Positions 23,955-32,507 of a stretch of DNA of 64,000 bases are shown one piece after another. The notes below the pieces were generated by a model. It did not search any database, was not told the DNA's origin, and saw only the letters and a program-made list of their open reading frames with translations. Position numbers and translations under genes: made by a program. The stretch is from positions 1-64,000 of the forward strand of contig CAZREB010000012.1 in the NCBI GenBank assembly GCA_964599095.1. Direction: 5' to 3'. The DNA comes from SZAS-79 sp964599095 (GTDB lineage Bacteria > Pseudomonadota > Gammaproteobacteria > Burkholderiales > SG8-39). Numbering within the stretch: the stretch's first letter is position 1; every line of letters starts with the position of its first letter.

Positions 23955-24932
23955 GTGGCCGAAATCCGAACCGTAGATCGTCTCGAGGTGCTCGTCGTGA
24001 TCGACAACGTCACCGACAGCTTGTCGACCAACCCGAAGAACGTCATCCCCGAATGGTCCGGGCTGATCACCGGCGGGCGCATGAAGATGATGGCCGGGGC
24101 GAACATCTGCTGCGCGCACCACGGCCTGTCGCTGCTGATCACCGCGCACATCGGCGACGAGCGGCACACGCTGCTGTTCGACGCCGGCCCGGACGGGCCG
24201 ATCTTCCGGAGGAATGCCGACGTCCTCGGCATCGACTTTGCGGAGATCGGATCGGTGGTGCTATCGCACGGGCACTGGGACCATGCGGGCGGCCTCGTCA
24301 CGGCCATCGAAGCGATCGCGAAGGCGAGGCCGGCGGGTGTGGACTGCTATGTGCACCCGGGCATGTTCGCGCAACGCGCGACGCCGCGACCCGGGGCCGG
24401 GCTGGTCGAGCACGAACTCGTGCCGGATCCGGAGCGATTGGCCGAGGCGGGCGCCCGTGTCGTCAACACGCGGGAGCCCCGGTCGGTGGCCGGCGGCGCG
24501 TTCTACGTCAGCGGCGAGATCCCGCGGCTGACGTCCTACGAGGCCGGCCTGCCCGGTCAGGTTCGCCGCAGCGAGGACGGCAACTCGTGGGAGCCGGATC
24601 CGCTGCTGATGGACGAGCGCTTCATCTCGGTCCACGTGAAGGACAAGGGCCAGTTCGTCTTCAGCGCCTGTTCGCATGCGGGGCTGATCAACGTTCTGAC
24701 CCACGCGCGGGCCACGTTTCCACAGACTCCGTTGTACGGCGTGATGGGCGGGCTGCACCTTTCCGGCATCACCGAAAAGATCATTCCGCAGACGATCGCC
24801 GACCTGGAGTCCTTCGGCCTGAAATTCCTCGCGCCGGGCCACTGCACCGGCTGGCGGGCGATGCATGCGATGGCGCAGGTGTTCGGCGATGAGCTCGTCC
24901 CGTCTGCGGTAGGCAAGAAGTACCTGATATAG
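23955..24932 (+). CDS. Metallo-beta-lactamase-fold hydrolase, DHPS-like subgroup
   Basis: The 325-residue cytosolic protein starts at GTG 23955, three bases after the reductase stop. The zinc motif SHGHWDHAGG and later ligands in SACSHAGLIN and APGHCTGW define the MBL fold. The long insert and the conserved FDAGPDG and MGGLHLSG segments place it with the MBL proteins related to the methanopterin-pathway enzyme MJ0301. Its true substrate is unknown. It differs from the 7401-8525 product in lacking an export signal. Confidence 0.85.
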   Translation: MAEIRTVDRLEVLVVIDNVTDSLSTNPKNVIPEWSGLITGGRMKMMAGANICCAHHGLSLLITAHIGDERHTLLFDAGPDGPIFRRNADVLGIDFAEIGSVVLSHGHWDHAGGLVTAIEAIAKARPAGVDCYVHPGMFAQRATPRPGAGLVEHELVPDPERLAEAGARVVNTREPRSVAGGAFYVSGEIPRLTSYEAGLPGQVRRSEDGNSWEPDPLLMDERFISVHVKDKGQFVFSACSHAGLINVLTHARATFPQTPLYGVMGGLHLSGITEKIIPQTIADLESFGLKFLAPGHCTGWRAMHAMAQVFGDELVPSAVGKKYLI

Positions 24933-24939
24933 GGTTGCT

Positions 24940-26115
24940 ATGAGCGACACGAAGAAGCAAGGCGGCCCGCTCGCGGGCATCAAGGTCGTCGAACTTGCTG
25001 GCATCGGCCCTGCGCCGTTGTGCTGCTCGCTCCTGGCCGACATGGGCGCGGACATCGTCCGGATCGATCGCAACGGCCCGACCGGCCTGGGATTCGAGTT
25101 CGCCGGCCCGAAGGCGGACGTCCGCCGGCGCGGGCGGCCCTCGGTGGCCGTCGACCTGAAGCACCCGAAAGGCATCGCCACGGTGCTGCGCCTGGTCGAG
25201 CGCGCCGATGCGCTCGTGGACCCGATGCGGCCCGGCGTCATGGAGCGGCTGGGCCTCGGGCCCGACGTATGCCTCGCGCGCAACCCGCGCCTCGTCTATG
25301 GCCGGATGACCGGCTGGGGCCAGGATGGGCCGCTCGCACAGGCCGCCGGGCACGACATCAACTACATCTCGCTTTCGGGCGTGCTGCACGCGATCGGCAC
25401 GCGCGCGCAGCCGGTGCCGCCGCTGAACGTCGTCGGCGACATGGGCGGCGGCGCGATGTTCCTGATCACCGGCCTCCTCGCCGCGCTCCTCGAGGCGCGG
25501 ACCTCGGGCAAAGGGCAGGTGGTCGACGTCGCGATGACCGAAGGCTCGGCATACCTCGCGCTCGCCTGCTTTGGCCTCGCCGCGGTCGGCGAATGGTCCG
25601 AGCAGAGGGAATCCAACGCGATCGACGGCGGCGCCCATTTCTGGCGATGCTACGAGACCAGCGACGGCAAGTTCGTCTCGGTGGGTGCGGTCGAGGCGAA
25701 GTTCTACGCGATCCTGCTGGAGAAGCTCGGCCTCGACCCGGCCGGCCTGCCGGGCCAGATGGACAAGGCGCACTGGCCGGAGATGCGCGAGCGCTTTGCC
25801 GCGCTCTTCAGGCAGAAGACCCGCGACGAGTGGTGCGCGATCATGGAAGGCACCGATATCTGCTTTGCGCCGGTCCTCAGCTTTCGCGAAGCGGCGGACC
25901 ACAAGCACAACAAGGCACGCGGCAGCTTCGTCGAGGTCGACGGCATCGTCCAGCCCGGCCCGGCGCCGCGATTCAGCCGCACGCCCTCGAGCGTGAAGTA
26001 CGGGCCGCCGGCCTTCGGTGCGCAGACCGAAGAGGCGCTCGGCAAGTGGGGATTCTCGGCCGGCGAAATCGAGGCTTTGAAGGACGAAAAAGCGATCGGG
26101 CGGGCGAGCGCCTAG
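24940..26115 (+). CDS. CaiB/BaiF-family (class III) CoA-transferase
   Basis: The 391-residue protein has family III landmarks: LAGIKVVELAGIGPAPLC at the start, ADIVRIDRNGP, VYGRMTGWGQDGPLAQAAGHDINY with the catalytic-Asp region, and MTEGSAYLAL. The pattern is close to alpha-methylacyl-CoA racemases (AMACR), so racemase activity is as likely as CoA transfer. Its stop codon TAG overlaps the stop of the convergent Bug-receptor gene (CTAG at 26112-26115), so no terminator fits between them. Confidence 0.9.
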   Translation: MSDTKKQGGPLAGIKVVELAGIGPAPLCCSLLADMGADIVRIDRNGPTGLGFEFAGPKADVRRRGRPSVAVDLKHPKGIATVLRLVERADALVDPMRPGVMERLGLGPDVCLARNPRLVYGRMTGWGQDGPLAQAAGHDINYISLSGVLHAIGTRAQPVPPLNVVGDMGGGAMFLITGLLAALLEARTSGKGQVVDVAMTEGSAYLALACFGLAAVGEWSEQRESNAIDGGAHFWRCYETSDGKFVSVGAVEAKFYAILLEKLGLDPAGLPGQMDKAHWPEMRERFAALFRQKTRDEWCAIMEGTDICFAPVLSFREAADHKHNKARGSFVEVDGIVQPGPAPRFSRTPSSVKYGPPAFGAQTEEALGKWGFSAGEIEALKDEKAIGRASA

Positions 26116-27086
26116 TCGGCGCGGATGCCCTTGTCCTTGATGATCTTCGCCCACTGCGCCGATTCGTTCCGGATCTCGGCGGCGAACTGTTCCGGCGTAT
26201 TGGTCCGGACGTTCATGCCGAAGGACTGGAGGCGCTGCAGGAGCGCCTGGCCGGCGACGGCGCGCTGCGTTTCTGCGCTCAGCCTTGCGATGATTTCCTT
26301 TGGCGTGCCGCCGGGAGCGCACAGGCCGTACCACGAATTGACGTCGAAGCCCTTGAGCCCGAGTTCGTCGAGGGTGGGCACCTCCGGCAGGATCGGGGAC
26401 CGGGCGATCGACGTAAGCGCGATCGGCGTCACCTTGCCGGCGTTCGCCTTGAGGTAGCCGCGCGCCGAAGGCAGCGGGTTGAAATACATCTCGATGTGCC
26501 CGCCGAGCAGGTCGGCAATCACCGCCTGCGCACCCTTGTAGGGGACGTGGACCATCGACACGTCGGCCTGCCGCATGAACAATTCCGCAACGAGGTGGGT
26601 GACGTTGCCGACCCCCGCGGATGCGAACGACACCTTGCCCGGCCGCGCCTTGACCGCGGCGAGGAAGTCGGCGTAAGTCTTGACCGGCAGTTTCGGCCCG
26701 GTGATCAGCACCATCGGCGTGGTGGCCACCAGCGAAACCGGGACGATGTCCTTCCCGACCGTATACGGGACGCTCGCATACAGGTTCGGGTTGATGGTCA
26801 TCGCGCCGATCGAACAGATGAGCAGCGTGTGGCCGTCGGGCGGCGCCTTGGCGACGAACTCGGTGCCGACGATCGCGTTGGCGCCCGGCTTGAACTCCAC
26901 GATGCCGGGCTGGCCCCAGACGGCCTGGAAGTGCTCGCCCAGGCCGCGCGCCACCGGCTCGAGGTCGCCGCCCGCGGGGAAGGGCACGATGATGTGGATC
27001 GGCTTCGACGGGTACTGCTGCGCGTTTGCAAGCGCGCAGGCGCCCGCAAGCGCGAGGGAGAGGGCGATGCGAAGGATGTTTTTCAT
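26112..27086 (-). CDS. Bug/TctC-family tripartite tricarboxylate receptor
   Basis: The 324-residue periplasmic receptor has a signal peptide (MKNILRIALSLALAGACALA, cleavage near NAQ) and the Bug landmarks YPSKPIHIIVPFPAGG and FASAGVGNVTHLVAELFMRQ, followed by VPYKGAQAVIADLLGG. Such orphan receptors are greatly expanded in Burkholderiales. They bind carboxylated small molecules and usually lack dedicated membrane partners. It is probably in one transcript with the DUF1028 gene, six bases upstream. Confidence 0.93.
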   Translation of the reverse strand: MKNILRIALSLALAGACALANAQQYPSKPIHIIVPFPAGGDLEPVARGLGEHFQAVWGQPGIVEFKPGANAIVGTEFVAKAPPDGHTLLICSIGAMTINPNLYASVPYTVGKDIVPVSLVATTPMVLITGPKLPVKTYADFLAAVKARPGKVSFASAGVGNVTHLVAELFMRQADVSMVHVPYKGAQAVIADLLGGHIEMYFNPLPSARGYLKANAGKVTPIALTSIARSPILPEVPTLDELGLKGFDVNSWYGLCAPGGTPKEIIARLSAETQRAVAGQALLQRLQSFGMNVRTNTPEQFAAEIRNESAQWAKIIKDKGIRAD

Positions 27087-27092
27087 GGATGC

Positions 27093-27827
27093 CTACCTTG
27101 TGCCGGCCTTCGGGCCGCGGGTTACGGGGACGGGTTTGCCGAAAGTCCTCTGGATGCCTTCCCTGGCGAGGAAGTCCTTGAAGCGCAATACCGTCGGGTC
27201 GCGGCCGCGCTCCTCGTAGAACGGGATCAGCGGCTTGTACCAGTCGTAGATGCGGCGCAGTTCGGCGATCGGCTCTTCGGAGACGTCGACCCGCAGGTCG
27301 CAGCGCGAAAACGTTTCGCGGCCATAGGTCAGCAGGCCGGCCGAGGTCTGGCCTTCGACCTGGCCGCCGGCATCGCGGCCGGCCTCGATTGCGCGCAGCA
27401 GCCTTTCCTCGAGATCGAGCTTCTCGCCGGCGATGAATTCCTCCGAGATCGCCTGCGTGACTTCCGGGCCGGCGAGCACGTTGCCCAGCGCAACGTGGTT
27501 GTCGCCGATGATGTGACCGGCGTAGGGCACGCCGCCGTCGCCGGTGTGGGCCGCCGCGTGGCCGTCGCTGTTGACGATCCCGATCTGGCGCTTGGCCGGC
27601 CACTTGTCGTTTGCAACCAGCTCCTGCACGACCTTGTGCGGCCACCATCCTTCGCCGACCAGCCGCAGGCCGAGCGCGCCGAGCCGCGGGTCGGGCGTCT
27701 GCTGGAACGCGACCGCACCGTCGCGGCTCACGTGCACGCAACGGCTCATGACCGCGGGCGAACTCGTGGCGATCCCGATGCCGAGCTGTCCGGTGCGCTT
27801 GCAGCGCCCCACGATACTGAAGGTCAT
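27093..27827 (-). CDS. DUF1028 family protein
   Basis: The product has 244 residues from ATG 27827, chosen because GGAGAG precedes it and the family's N-terminal MTFSIVGRCKRTGQLGIGIA begins there. DUF1028 proteins adopt an Ntn-hydrolase-like fold and have no established reaction. Landmarks include GHIIGDNHVALGNVLAG and GRDAGGQVEGQTSAGLL. It is often found beside hydrolases of modified peptides or lactams in Burkholderiales. Its role with the Bug receptor is unknown. Confidence 0.88.
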   Translation of the reverse strand: MTFSIVGRCKRTGQLGIGIATSSPAVMSRCVHVSRDGAVAFQQTPDPRLGALGLRLVGEGWWPHKVVQELVANDKWPAKRQIGIVNSDGHAAAHTGDGGVPYAGHIIGDNHVALGNVLAGPEVTQAISEEFIAGEKLDLEERLLRAIEAGRDAGGQVEGQTSAGLLTYGRETFSRCDLRVDVSEEPIAELRRIYDWYKPLIPFYEERGRDPTVLRFKDFLAREGIQRTFGKPVPVTRGPKAGTR

Positions 27828-27952
27828 TCTTCTCTCCGTTTCGCTGAGCCCGAGGACCAGGGCATCGATTATAGGTGCGGACCGCGCTTCCTTGACCGCT
27901 GGTTCGAGCCGCACTTACGATAGGTCGGGCCCAACCAGGACAAAAGACCACC

Positions 27953-28951
27953 ATGACCCAATCGCCGGTGCCGAGCACAGGTTGGAAAGAACAGGTCGGC
28001 GCGGACGAGGCCGAACGCTTCGCCGGCTACGGCCGGGTGTTCGCCGAGATCCAGGCGCGCAAGTCCGCGAAGTTCGGGACCGGGCGAGCGCTGCATCGCA
28101 AGCAGTTGACCGCGGCGCGCGGGTCGCTCGAAGTGCTCGGCGGCCTGCCGGACTTTGCGCGGCAGGGCCTGTTCTCTGCCCCGCAGAGGTACGAAGCCTG
28201 GGTGCGGCTCTCCAACGGCGGCTTCGACTCGGCAGCCGACCGGGTGCCGGACATCCGCGGTTTCGCGATCAAGGTGCTCGGCGTGCAAGGAGACTCGGCG
28301 CTCGGCGACGGTCCGGCGAAGAGCCAGGACTTCCTGCTGATCAACCAGGAGAGTTTCGGGTTTCCGAAGAGCGACGAATTCGTGCCATTTGTGGAAGCGG
28401 CTTCAAGAGGGCATGGGGCGCTGCTGGTGTACCTGCTGAAACGCTACGGGCTCTTCGGGGCGCCGGCGCGGCTCGGCAAGCTCGCCAAGGCGATGGGGCG
28501 GCCGTTCGGCGGGTTTGCCACCGAGCCCCTGAACAGCGCAGTCCCGATTGCGAATGGCGCCTACGCGGTGCGCGTGCGGGTGGTGCCCGATGCCGCGAAT
28601 GGGACTGCGGACCCCGCGGCCAAGGCCGATTGGGGCGCGGATTTCTCCAGGCGCCTGGCCGATCGAGACCTCGCGTGGGACCTGCAGTTGCAGCCGTTCG
28701 TCAGCGAGTCGCTGACGCCGATCGAGGATGCCTCGGTCAATTGGGAGTCGCCGTTCACCACGGTCGCTCGCCTGACGTTGCCCAGGCAGGACACGAAGTC
28801 CCCTGAGGGCCAGGCCTTCGCGAAGCAGGCGGAGGCGGGCGTGTTCGATCCCTGGCAGGCCCTCGCCGCCCATCGTCCGCTGGGCGACGTGCAGCGGGCG
28901 AGGCGGGTGGTCTATTTCACTAGCCAGCAGGGGCGCGGCGCCGTCGCCTGA
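27953..28951 (+). CDS. Catalase-fold heme protein
   Basis: The 332-residue protein has the minimal catalase-superfamily core: a distal-His segment (RALHRKQLTA), RYEAWVRLSNGG, the heme-pocket DVRG-like PDIRGFAIKVLG and a C-terminal RRVVYFTSQQGR with a candidate proximal Tyr. It is shorter than true catalases and lacks their C-terminal domains. It most resembles the SrpA/allene-oxide-synthase-like group, which shows peroxidase-type chemistry. It is cytosolic and monocistronic. Confidence 0.85.
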   Translation: MTQSPVPSTGWKEQVGADEAERFAGYGRVFAEIQARKSAKFGTGRALHRKQLTAARGSLEVLGGLPDFARQGLFSAPQRYEAWVRLSNGGFDSAADRVPDIRGFAIKVLGVQGDSALGDGPAKSQDFLLINQESFGFPKSDEFVPFVEAASRGHGALLVYLLKRYGLFGAPARLGKLAKAMGRPFGGFATEPLNSAVPIANGAYAVRVRVVPDAANGTADPAAKADWGADFSRRLADRDLAWDLQLQPFVSESLTPIEDASVNWESPFTTVARLTLPRQDTKSPEGQAFAKQAEAGVFDPWQALAAHRPLGDVQRARRVVYFTSQQGRGAVA

Positions 28952-28984
28952 ACTTCGCTCTCGTGCATCGTCACGCGGGCCGAT

Positions 28985-29038
28985 GGCTAGGCTTGGCTTC
29001 CGACGGTGGATTTCAACTCTCGGCCGAACAGCCTAGCC
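28985..29038. terminator. Inverted repeat between convergent genes
   Basis: GGCTAGGCT at 28985-28993 pairs perfectly with AGCCTAGCC at 29030-29038 across a 36-base loop. The right arm contains the stop codon of the thioesterase gene. Its position between convergent genes suggests a role in transcript ending, but no T-run follows on either strand, so it is not a standard Rho-independent terminator. Confidence 0.35.
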
Positions 29039-29548
29039 GGTAGCGCGCTTCAACCCGTGCGCGGTAATCACGTGGCCGAGTTGCCAGGGCCGCGGCAGCA
29101 CGGCATGCGCGGCCTTGATCGCCGCCATCCGGGCGAGCAGCGCCTCCGGCATCGGCGCGGTGCGCCGCGTCGCGGTCGACACATGCGACGAAAGGCACTC
29201 GATCGTCGCTGCGAGATAGCCCTCGGTCGCATGGAACATCTCGTGGTAGTAGTGGATGCGCTTGGCATCGAAGTCGATCAGCCGCGCCTCGAAACGCAGC
29301 GGGTCGCCCTCCTTGACTTCGCGCAGGAAGTTCTCGTGCGCTTCGAGCGCGAAGGTGGTCGAGCCGTTCCTCGCGCGGAATTCCTCGGTCAGGCCGAGGA
29401 ATTCGAAGAACGGCGTGACCGCCATGTCGAAGACGACGTGGTAGTAGCCGACGTTCATGTGGCCGTTGTAGTCGATCCAGCCCGGCTGGACGACGTGGGG
29501 CGTGCCGGGAAAAGGCGTGGGAATGTGGGCAGGGATTTCGATGGTCAT
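29033..29548 (-). CDS. Acyl-CoA thioesterase, hot-dog fold
   Basis: The 171-residue product has the 4-hydroxybenzoyl-CoA thioesterase-type motif WIDYNGHMNVGYYHVVFD, with the catalytic Asp at the conserved position, and a family continuation in FALEAHENFLREVKEGDPL. ATG 29548 was chosen because the homologous region starts about 20 residues later. The gene lies 25 bases after the enoyl-CoA hydratase gene on the same strand, consistent with acyl-CoA metabolism. Confidence 0.88.
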   Translation of the reverse strand: MTIEIPAHIPTPFPGTPHVVQPGWIDYNGHMNVGYYHVVFDMAVTPFFEFLGLTEEFRARNGSTTFALEAHENFLREVKEGDPLRFEARLIDFDAKRIHYYHEMFHATEGYLAATIECLSSHVSTATRRTAPMPEALLARMAAIKAAHAVLPRPWQLGHVITAHGLKRATG

Positions 29549-29573
29549 CGCTGGGTGTCCGTAGGGTCGTTGC

Positions 29574-30371
29574 TCATTTGCCTGTGAATTTCGCCTTGCG
29601 CCGTTCGACGAACGACCGCAGGCCCTCGGCTGCGTCTTCGGTCTGCGCGAGCCTGCGCTGCACCGCCTCCATCTCGGTCTTGATGCCGAGCGGGCCTTTT
29701 TCGAGGTAGCGGCGGGAGGAGGCGAGCGACGCGCGCACCGCGAGCGGCGCCTGCTCGGCGATCGTGCGCGCGATCGCAAGTGCGCGATCGTATTGCTGCC
29801 CGGCCGGCACGACCTCCTGCACGAACCCGAGTCGCAGCGCCTCGGCCGGGCCGAATTCATCGCCGGTCAGCAGGTAGCGCTGCGCATTGCCCCAGCCGGC
29901 GCGTTCGACAAAGCGCAGCGTGGCGCCGCCGGTGGGCATGATGCCGCGCTTGACTTCGATCTGCGCAAAGCGCGTGTCGTCGGCCGCGATGACGATGTCC
30001 TGCGCCAGCATCAGCTCGATGCCGAGCGTGAAGCAGATGCCCTGCACCGCGCAGACCACCGGCTTGGTGCGCAGCGGCTCGCGCAGCGAAAACGGGTCGA
30101 CGCCGCCGGCCGGCGCGGCCGCCTCGCCCTTCGCCATCAGCGGTGCGAACTGGTCGAGCTGCAGCCCGGCGGTGAAATTGGCGCCGTGGGCGTAGATCAG
30201 CCCGACCCGGGCCGCATCGTCCTGTTCCATTTCGGTGAACGCCGCGACCAGCTCGCGGTACATCTTGAGCGAGAACCCGTTGAGCTTCTTCGGCCGGTCG
30301 ATGCCGATCGCGAAGATGGCGTCGTCCAGCCGCGTCGTGATCCGGCCCTCGGCCGGGGTTTCGTCTGCCAT
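29574..30371 (-). CDS. Enoyl-CoA hydratase/isomerase family protein
   Basis: The 265-residue crotonase-fold protein has oxyanion-hole segments near GANFTAGLQLDQF and VCAVQGICFTLGIELMLAQD, and a pattern EVKRGIMPTGGATLRF at the Glu position of hydratases. One of the two catalytic Glu residues seen in true hydratases is not obvious (the second segment reads GIMPTGG), so it may be an isomerase or another crotonase-family enzyme. It is cotranscribed with the thioesterase. Confidence 0.88.
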   Translation of the reverse strand: MADETPAEGRITTRLDDAIFAIGIDRPKKLNGFSLKMYRELVAAFTEMEQDDAARVGLIYAHGANFTAGLQLDQFAPLMAKGEAAAPAGGVDPFSLREPLRTKPVVCAVQGICFTLGIELMLAQDIVIAADDTRFAQIEVKRGIMPTGGATLRFVERAGWGNAQRYLLTGDEFGPAEALRLGFVQEVVPAGQQYDRALAIARTIAEQAPLAVRASLASSRRYLEKGPLGIKTEMEAVQRRLAQTEDAAEGLRSFVERRKAKFTGK

Positions 30372-30462
30372 GCCCTGCCTCCAACGAAGGGAATCGGCCG
30401 GTATCTTGCCACGCGCCCCGGCGGTCCCGGTTTACAATGGCCCGCAAAAGAGGAGACCCGCG

Positions 30463-31329
30463 ATGGCAGCAGTTCCCCAGGCCCGTTCTCGACCCTCCGG
30501 CCAGCCTTTCGAAGTCGAGCCGATCGGCGTCACCATCGGCGCCGAGCTCCACGGCATCGACCTCAGGCAGCCGCTGGACGACGCGACCTTCGAGCGCCTG
30601 GAAGCCGCGCTGATCGAGCACAAGGTCGTCTATGCGCGCGACCAGGACCTGACGCCCGAGCAGCATGTGGCGCTCGGCAAGCGCTTCGGCGACCTCGAGG
30701 TGCACCCGTTCCACCGGTTCGGCGAGGCGCCGCAGCTGATGGTGCTCGACAACCACAAGGACAACCCGGTCCTGTCCACCGACGTCTGGCACAGCGACAC
30801 GACGTTTCGCGAATGCCCGACCAGGTATTCGATCCTGCGCGCCTGCATCATGCCTTCGCTCGGCGGCGACACGCTGTGGGCCGACATGTGCGCCGCGTAC
30901 GACGGGCTGGCCGAGCCGATGAAGAAGATGCTCGAAGGGCTGACCGCGGTGCACGATTTCCAGACTTTCCGGCGCCTGTTCAAGGACACCGACGAGGACC
31001 GCGCGCGCCTGCGCGAGATCGAGAAGCGCCTGCCGAACCCTTCGCATCCGGTGGTGCGCACCCATCCGGTCACCGGCAGGAAGGCGGTCTACGTGAATGC
31101 GCTCTTCACCACGAAGATCAACGGCGTCAGCGCCGAGGAAAGCCGCGCGCTGCTCGCTTTCCTGTGCGAATTGCCGAGGGTGCCCGAGTACCAGTTCCGC
31201 GTGCGCTGGAAGCCCGGCACGATCGTGTTCTGGGACAACCGCTCGACCCAGCACTACGCCTGCAACGACTATTACCCGAACCGCCGGCGCATGGAGCGCG
31301 TGGCGGTCGTCGGCGACCGCCCCTTCTGA
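30463..31329 (+). CDS. TauD/TfdA-family Fe(II)/2-oxoglutarate dioxygenase
   Basis: The product has 288 residues from ATG 30463, which follows AGAGGAG. The iron triad is His110-x-Asp112 (VWHSDTTF) and His264 (RSTQHYACNDY), with Arg275-277 for 2-oxoglutarate. The pattern FHRFGEAPQ and ALFTTKINGVS is closer to taurine-dioxygenase-like members than the 17195-18070 product is. The substrate is unknown. A TACAAT -10-like element at 30433-30438 lies upstream with no good -35. Confidence 0.92.
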   Translation: MAAVPQARSRPSGQPFEVEPIGVTIGAELHGIDLRQPLDDATFERLEAALIEHKVVYARDQDLTPEQHVALGKRFGDLEVHPFHRFGEAPQLMVLDNHKDNPVLSTDVWHSDTTFRECPTRYSILRACIMPSLGGDTLWADMCAAYDGLAEPMKKMLEGLTAVHDFQTFRRLFKDTDEDRARLREIEKRLPNPSHPVVRTHPVTGRKAVYVNALFTTKINGVSAEESRALLAFLCELPRVPEYQFRVRWKPGTIVFWDNRSTQHYACNDYYPNRRRMERVAVVGDRPF

Positions 31330-31348
31330 CCCCCGCGAGGAGCCCGCA

Positions 31349-32488
31349 GTGTTCCCAATCATCGAAGTCGAAGGCAGCGCGCGCGACCGCGGGCGGATCC
31401 ACGGCGCGCAGGCGCGCCCGCGCATCGAGAAGTCGGTGGCGACCTACGCGCGCCTGTTCGCATTCTGCGGCGTCGACTGGGCGAGGGCGCAGCAACTCGG
31501 CGCCGGCTACCGCGACCTGATCGGCGATTTCGATCCCGAACTGCTCGGCGAGATCGAAAGCATTGCCGCCGGGTCCGGCCGGCACCTGAACGAGATCCTC
31601 GCGTTGAATGCGCGTACCGAGATCCTGCCGACTTCCTACCCGACGCCGCACCCGGAGCGCCAGGCGGCCGCAGCGTGTAATGCGGCGAGGGGGATCCCCG
31701 ACTGGGGAGAATGCACCTCGATTGCGATCAAGCCCTCGATGAGTACGACCGGCACCACGCTGCTCGCGCAGAACTGGGACTGGCTCGGCGCGCAGCGCGC
31801 GGCCTTGATCGTGCTGCGCAGCCGCGGCGGCGACGGCCCGGACTGCGTGACGCTTACCGAAGCCGGCATGCTGGCCAAGATCGGGCTCAACAGCCACGGT
31901 TTCGGCGTGTGCCTGAACATCCTGCGCTCCCCGGACGACGGCCTGAAGCCCGGCGTGCCGGTGCACGTACTGCTGCGCGCGCTGCTCAAGCGCACGTCGG
32001 TGAAAGACGCGATGGCTTTTGCGTCGCAGCTCAGCTTCGGCGCTTCGTCGAATGTGCAGTGCGCGGATGCCTCGGGGGAGACGGCGGCACTCGAATTCTC
32101 GCCGCGCGGCCTGTCCGCGATCCGCGGCGCAAAGGCTGCGCTTTGCCATACCAACCATTTCCTTTCCGAAGAAGCGGCAAAGCGCGCGGCTTCGCTGCCT
32201 GCGACGTTCTCGACGCATCCGCGCTACGAGCGCATCACCGAACTGGCGGACTCCCACCAGGGGCGTTATTCGCCGCAGGATCTCCAGCGGATGCTGCGCG
32301 ACGACACCAACGGCCTGATGTCGATCTGCCGCCCGCCCGACCCGGCCGCGGCGCCCGAGGTCCGGATGGAAACCGTCGCCTCGGTGATCATGGATCTCGG
32401 GGCCCGGGTCATGAACGTCGCGCCGGACCTGCCTTCGCGGGTCGAGTACACCCCGGTCGCGCTCGCGGCCGAGACAGTGGGCGCCTGA
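31349..32488 (+). CDS. C45-family autoproteolytic acyltransferase/hydrolase
   Basis: The 379-residue product starts at GTG 31349 after GAGGAG. It resembles isopenicillin-N acyltransferase (C45 peptidase) proteins: an N-terminal G-x-R-G-x-H-G-like GSARDRGRIHGAQ, then WGECTSIAI with the Cys that becomes the N-terminal nucleophile after self-cleavage, then LLAQNWDW. The family hydrolyses or transfers acyl groups on amides, including N-acyl amino acids. It lies 19 bp after the dioxygenase, so the two may process one substrate. Confidence 0.85.
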   Translation: MFPIIEVEGSARDRGRIHGAQARPRIEKSVATYARLFAFCGVDWARAQQLGAGYRDLIGDFDPELLGEIESIAAGSGRHLNEILALNARTEILPTSYPTPHPERQAAAACNAARGIPDWGECTSIAIKPSMSTTGTTLLAQNWDWLGAQRAALIVLRSRGGDGPDCVTLTEAGMLAKIGLNSHGFGVCLNILRSPDDGLKPGVPVHVLLRALLKRTSVKDAMAFASQLSFGASSNVQCADASGETAALEFSPRGLSAIRGAKAALCHTNHFLSEEAAKRAASLPATFSTHPRYERITELADSHQGRYSPQDLQRMLRDDTNGLMSICRPPDPAAAPEVRMETVASVIMDLGARVMNVAPDLPSRVEYTPVALAAETVGA

Positions 32489-32507
32489 ACGAGGCACGGC
32501 CGCGGTG

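Noticed and set aside
24940..27086. A terminator between the convergent CoA-transferase and Bug-receptor genes
   Set aside because: The stop codons overlap (CTAG at 26112-26115), leaving no room, and no hairpin was seen in the 3' coding ends.
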